Origin: NaphS2 sp964588535
GTDB taxonomy: Bacteria > Desulfobacterota > DSM-4660 > Desulfatiglandales > Desulfatiglandaceae
Length of the DNA: 9,643 bases
Direction of reading: 5' to 3'
NCBI GenBank assembly: GCA_964588535.1
Contig: CAZPQA010000103.1
Span: 1-9,643, forward strand
The notes beneath the pieces are model-generated. The model had not been told where the DNA came from. It ran no database searches and worked only from the letters and a program-made list of their open reading frames with translations. Shown one piece after another: positions 7,057 through 9,643 of this stretch (position 1 is its first letter; every line of letters begins with the position of its first letter). The translations under genes and the position numbers were made by a program.

Positions 7057-7851
7057 GTGAACATTACAGTTTGTCTAAAACAGGTACCGGATACCGAAAG
7101 CCAGATCAAGATTGGATCGGACGGAGCGTCAATCGTGACGGATGATATCAAATGGGTGATGAATCCGTATGATGAGTTTGGCGTGGAAGAGGCCTTGCGC
7201 CTGAAAGAAAAGCATGGCGGCGAGGTGACCGTGGTGGGCCTTGGGCCGAAAAGAGTGACGGAGTCTATTCGCACGGCTCTGGCCATGGGCGCAGATAAGG
7301 GAATTCTTGTCAGTGACGACGCTCTGGAGGGCAGTGATGCCCTTGCAACGGCCAAGGCCATTGCCGCCGCTATCAAAGATCTTGAATCCGATATTATTTT
7401 TACAGGTCAGCGGGGTGTTGATGATGATCAGGGACTGGTTGGCGCTGCTGTGGCGGAACTTTTGGGTATTCCTCAGCTTTCCCTTATCGTAAAGCTTGAA
7501 GTGGCTGAAGACGGAAAATCGGTCAAGGTGGAGCGACCCATTGAAGGTGAGACCCTTGTCATTGAGTCTTCCCTGCCGGCGCTGATCACTGCTCAGAAAG
7601 GTTTGAATGAGCCCCGGTATGCTTCCCTTCCCGGAATTATGAAGGCCAAGAAAAAGCCCCTTGATGAAAAAAGTCTTGGAGATCTGGGCCTGGATGCCGC
7701 AGAATTCGGCGCGGGCGCAAGGAAATTGAAGATTCTGGAACTGACACCACCTCCCGTTCGAAAGGCCGGAATAATGGTTGAGGGTGATACCCCTCAAGAC
7801 AAGGCTGCTGAACTGGCAAAACTGCTGCACGATGAAGCGAAGGTGTTGTAG
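7057..7851 (+). CDS. etfB: Electron transfer flavoprotein beta subunit
   Basis: The 264-residue beta subunit of ETF, the soluble FAD heterodimer that takes electrons from acyl-CoA dehydrogenases and related enzymes. Family landmarks appear in order: CLKQVPDTE (6-14), MNPYDEFGVEEAL (35-47), GLGP (61-64), ALAMGAD (74-80), TGQRGVDDDQGLVG (116-129) around the nucleotide site, and NEPRYASLPGIMKAKKKP (184-201). The last carries the dehydrogenase recognition loop; L191 corresponds to the anchor leucine (Leu195) of human ETF-beta, and the KAKKK run is conserved with it. The loop VDDDQ resembles conventional carrier ETFs (human IDDDC) more than the IDGDT loop I recall from clostridial bifurcating ETFs, so a simple carrier role is favoured, tentatively. 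Length is normal for the family. It starts at GTG after AAGGAGG and is followed by etfA after an unusually wide 80-bp gap. Confidence 0.97.
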   Translation: MNITVCLKQVPDTESQIKIGSDGASIVTDDIKWVMNPYDEFGVEEALRLKEKHGGEVTVVGLGPKRVTESIRTALAMGADKGILVSDDALEGSDALATAKAIAAAIKDLESDIIFTGQRGVDDDQGLVGAAVAELLGIPQLSLIVKLEVAEDGKSVKVERPIEGETLVIESSLPALITAQKGLNEPRYASLPGIMKAKKKPLDEKSLGDLGLDAAEFGAGARKLKILELTPPPVRKAGIMVEGDTPQDKAAELAKLLHDEAKVL

Positions 7852-7857
7852 ACCCTT

Positions 7858-7874
7858 ACCGTTTCCCGGTTTTT
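7858..7874 (+). terminator. Weak hairpin with T-run between etfB and etfA
   Basis: ACCG (7858-7861), loop TTTCC and CGGT (7867-7870) are followed by TTTT. With only four base pairs it is at best an attenuator or processing site that tunes the etfB to etfA ratio, and may be nothing. Confidence 0.2.
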
Positions 7875-7883
7875 CAAATCGTG

Positions 7884-7913
7884 TTGATGTGCGAATATTA
7901 ATGTTAGTATGAT
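7884..7913 (+). promoter_or_regulatory. Possible internal promoter before etfA
   Basis: TTGATG (7884-7889), 18 nt, then TATGAT (7908-7913, five of six matches). The predicted start near 7920 falls inside the etfA Shine-Dalgarno (7919-7924), leaving a leader of only about 12 nt. Function is therefore doubtful. Confidence 0.25.
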
Positions 7914-7931
7914 TGTGTAAGGAGATAAAAA

Positions 7932-8915
7932 ATGGCACAGGGAGTTTGGACGATTGCTGAGCAGAGGGATGGAGCGATCCGTAAAATTACTTACGAAATT
8001 GTGAGTGAAGGAAGGCGCCTGGCGGATGCACTCGGTCAAGAGCTGACCGTGATACTGCTTGGTTCAAATATTAAGGACAAGGCCGATCTGTTGGGTCAAT
8101 ATGGCGCGGACAAGGTACTGGTGTGCGATGATCCGAAACTGGAGCCCTATACCACTGATGCTTATGTGTCCGTTATTTCGGGACTGGTTAAGGATGGTGA
8201 TCCGGCGGTATTGCTCGTGGGCGCCTCCGTGGAAGGAAAAGACCTGTCTTCCAGACTGGCGGCAAGGCTTGATGTGGCAATGGCACAGGACTGCACCGCT
8301 TTTGCCGTTGAAGATGGCAACCTCGTGGCAACCCGCCCCATCTACGCCGGAAAGGCCTATGCAAAGGTTACCTTCGAAAACAGCTTTCCGCAAATGGCGG
8401 CGGCCCGCCCGAAGGTCATGGAACTCAATGAACCTGACGCATCCAGGTCTGCCGAGGTGGTGGACGCGGAATTCACTTTGGATGACGGGGATTTAAAAAC
8501 CAAGGTTCTGGATGTTATGAAGGATGAAGGCGGCAAAGTAGATCTGACGGAAGCCGACAAGATCATTTCTGGTGGTCGCGGCATGAAAGGCCCTGAAAAC
8601 TATAATATCCTGGAAGATCTGGCAGAATTGATCGGGGCCAGCATTGGTGCCTCCCGTTCGGCTGTTGACGCGGGCTGGCGACCCCATTCGGATCAGGTGG
8701 GACAGACCGGAAAAGTGGTTTCCCCCAATCTGTATGTGGCCTGCGGTATATCCGGAGCCATTCAGCATCTGGCCGGCATGAGCACTTCAAAGGTGATTGT
8801 TGCCATCAATAAAGATGAGGATGCCCCCATCTTCCAGAAGGCCGACTACGGTGTTGTGGGAGACCTTTTTGATGTGGTTCCAGCATTGACCGAAGAAGTT
8901 AAGAAGTACCTGTAA
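7932..8915 (+). CDS. etfA: Electron transfer flavoprotein alpha subunit
   Basis: The 327-residue alpha subunit of ETF, which holds the redox-active FAD in its C-terminal domain and pairs with the EtfB encoded just upstream. The N-terminal half has the ETF alpha/beta fold with the LLVGASVEGKDLSSRLAARL stretch (94-113) and ATRPIYAGKAYAKV (133-146). The FAD domain shows SGGRGM (213-218), GASRSAVDAGW (239-249, with R242 near the flavin), QTGK (258-261) and the full EtfA signature at residues 267-293 (LYVACGISGAIQH, then G282, ending VAIN). The family's FAD-binding motifs read through intact, and the length is typical. Translation starts at ATG behind AAGGAG with a 7-nt spacer. A strong terminator follows 23 bp after the stop, so the rightward unit ends here. 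No ETF:quinone oxidoreductase or acyl-CoA dehydrogenase is within the window, so the electron donor and acceptor must be encoded elsewhere. Confidence 0.98.
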   Translation: MAQGVWTIAEQRDGAIRKITYEIVSEGRRLADALGQELTVILLGSNIKDKADLLGQYGADKVLVCDDPKLEPYTTDAYVSVISGLVKDGDPAVLLVGASVEGKDLSSRLAARLDVAMAQDCTAFAVEDGNLVATRPIYAGKAYAKVTFENSFPQMAAARPKVMELNEPDASRSAEVVDAEFTLDDGDLKTKVLDVMKDEGGKVDLTEADKIISGGRGMKGPENYNILEDLAELIGASIGASRSAVDAGWRPHSDQVGQTGKVVSPNLYVACGISGAIQHLAGMSTSKVIVAINKDEDAPIFQKADYGVVGDLFDVVPALTEEVKKYL

Positions 8916-8938
8916 AAAATTAGGAACGTCACTTTATG

Positions 8939-8975
8939 AGCCCTCCGGGTCTGTTGACCCGGGGAGCTTTTTTTT
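8939..8975 (+). terminator. Intrinsic terminator of the etfBA unit
   Basis: A 13-bp stem (8939-8951 with 8956-8968) around the tetraloop TGTT is followed by eight Ts (8968-8975). The inner seven pairs, CCGGGTC with GACCCGG, are perfect; further out there is one G-T pair and one mismatch. On the minus strand no T-run follows the hairpin, so it does not look bidirectional. Confidence 0.9.
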
Positions 8976-8987
8976 GGGAAGTTGGTT

Positions 8988-9643
8988 TTACAGCAATTCC
9001 AGAAAGTCTTCCAGGTCCAGTGCTCTAAGTTCTTCCAGTGCTGTTTCTTCGTTGACAGGCTGCTTTTCCAGGTTTTCTATGGCGCCGGGTTGAACCAGTA
9101 ACTGCAACGTCTTTTCATCCGGCTCCTTAAGCCATTGCGCCACCTGTTCCACGGGCTGGCGAATTTCTTCCAATTCTCCCCACATGTTGTTGGCCATGTC
9201 CCCGCTTTCACCGGAAGCCAGGTGCGGGGCCACGAAAAAGCGGTCGAGGATGACGGCGATGGGGATGTTCACTTCATTTTCCAGTAAATAACTCAATTTC
9301 CGCATATACGCAGATTCATAGATGTGTTCAGTAACGGGGACCGATCCGAATTCTTTTTGGATGACCACGCCGTATTTGAGCCGCAACCGTCGGTCCCCCT
9401 TCAGCGGTTCAGGAACCCAGTAGCTTCCTTCCAGGGTGTTCGAAGGTTCCTCTCGGGTTTTGCATGTTGCATGCGCTTCCCCGCCTTGTGTCGGCATTTG
9501 CGCAGACTCCATCTCATCCATTATGACAACTCGGGTTCCCGTTCTGAGGGGACGAAAAACACCATTTTCAGAGACCAGGCCGATTTCATGGTGTCCGCAG
9601 GTGGGACAGTTTCTGGCGGTGACGGTTCCAGAAAATGGCGTTT
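8988..9643 (-). CDS. C-terminal part of an unrecognised zinc-knuckle protein
   Basis: A minus-strand frame ending at TAA (8988-8990) stays open to the right edge of the window, giving 217 visible residues and no beginning. The ATG at 9519-9521 is therefore probably internal, since coding continues upstream of it. About 50 residues before that point's end lies NCPTCGHHEIG, a CxxC knuckle with two adjacent histidines (codons about 9582-9611), likely to bind zinc or iron. The next part reads SENGVFRPLRTGTRVVI. After a polar linker comes YWVPEPLKGDRRLRLKYGVV and a stretch with AYMRKLSYLLENEVNIPIAV. The tail is very acidic and leucine-rich (EELRALDLEDFLELL). I recognise no family and assign no function. 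It converges on etfA, with a 72-bp gap holding the etfA terminator. The gene is cut by the window, not by mutation. Confidence 0.75.
   Translation of the reverse strand, partial: TPFSGTVTARNCPTCGHHEIGLVSENGVFRPLRTGTRVVIMDEMESAQMPTQGGEAHATCKTREEPSNTLEGSYWVPEPLKGDRRLRLKYGVVIQKEFGSVPVTEHIYESAYMRKLSYLLENEVNIPIAVILDRFFVAPHLASGESGDMANNMWGELEEIRQPVEQVAQWLKEPDEKTLQLLVQPGAIENLEKQPVNEETALEELRALDLEDFLELL

Noticed and set aside
8939..8975. Bidirectional use of the etfA terminator for the converging minus-strand gene
   Set aside because: On the minus strand the hairpin is followed by CTCATAAAG rather than a T-run.

Overview
This window looks like chromosome from a Gram-negative anaerobe of the sulfate-reducing deltaproteobacterial type (Desulfobacterota, perhaps Desulfobacterales). 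That placement is an inference. It rests on the moderate base composition, the Proteobacteria-style signal peptide, the acyl-CoA/ETF gene context, and a very large protein with no obvious counterpart in better-known phyla. The window shows no RNA gene, mobile element or CRISPR array.

Layout. Positions 8-4720 (minus) encode a giant soluble protein of about 1570 residues. Its centre matches the helical/HD part of GlnD (PII uridylyl-removing enzyme) but has lost most metal ligands. Upstream on the same strand, 4843-6063, is an exported solute-binding protein of the branched-chain amino acid (LivK-like) class, with no transporter genes beside it. A 226-bp divergent promoter region (6064-6289) follows. 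From it a TetR-family FadR-type repressor runs rightward (6290-6880). Next come etfB (7057-7851) and etfA (7932-8915), the two subunits of electron-transfer flavoprotein, closed by a strong intrinsic terminator (8939-8975). Converging from the right is the C-terminal part of an unrecognised zinc-knuckle protein (minus, 8988 to beyond the window end).

How the parts fit. The regulator carries the hallmarks of the Bacillus subtilis FadR (YsiA) family. A 20-bp palindrome overlapping its own predicted start of transcription matches the Bacillus FadR box at every position. The order fadR...etfB-etfA also echoes the Bacillus lcfA-fadR-fadB-etfB-etfA operon. The natural reading is that long-chain acyl-CoA releases FadR, allowing synthesis of ETF. 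ETF then collects electrons from acyl-CoA dehydrogenases during beta-oxidation and hands them to a membrane oxidoreductase. A second, degenerate copy of the box lies in the etfB leader.

The least explained parts are the giant GlnD-derived pseudo-HD protein together with its orphan periplasmic binding protein, and the partial zinc-knuckle protein at the right edge.
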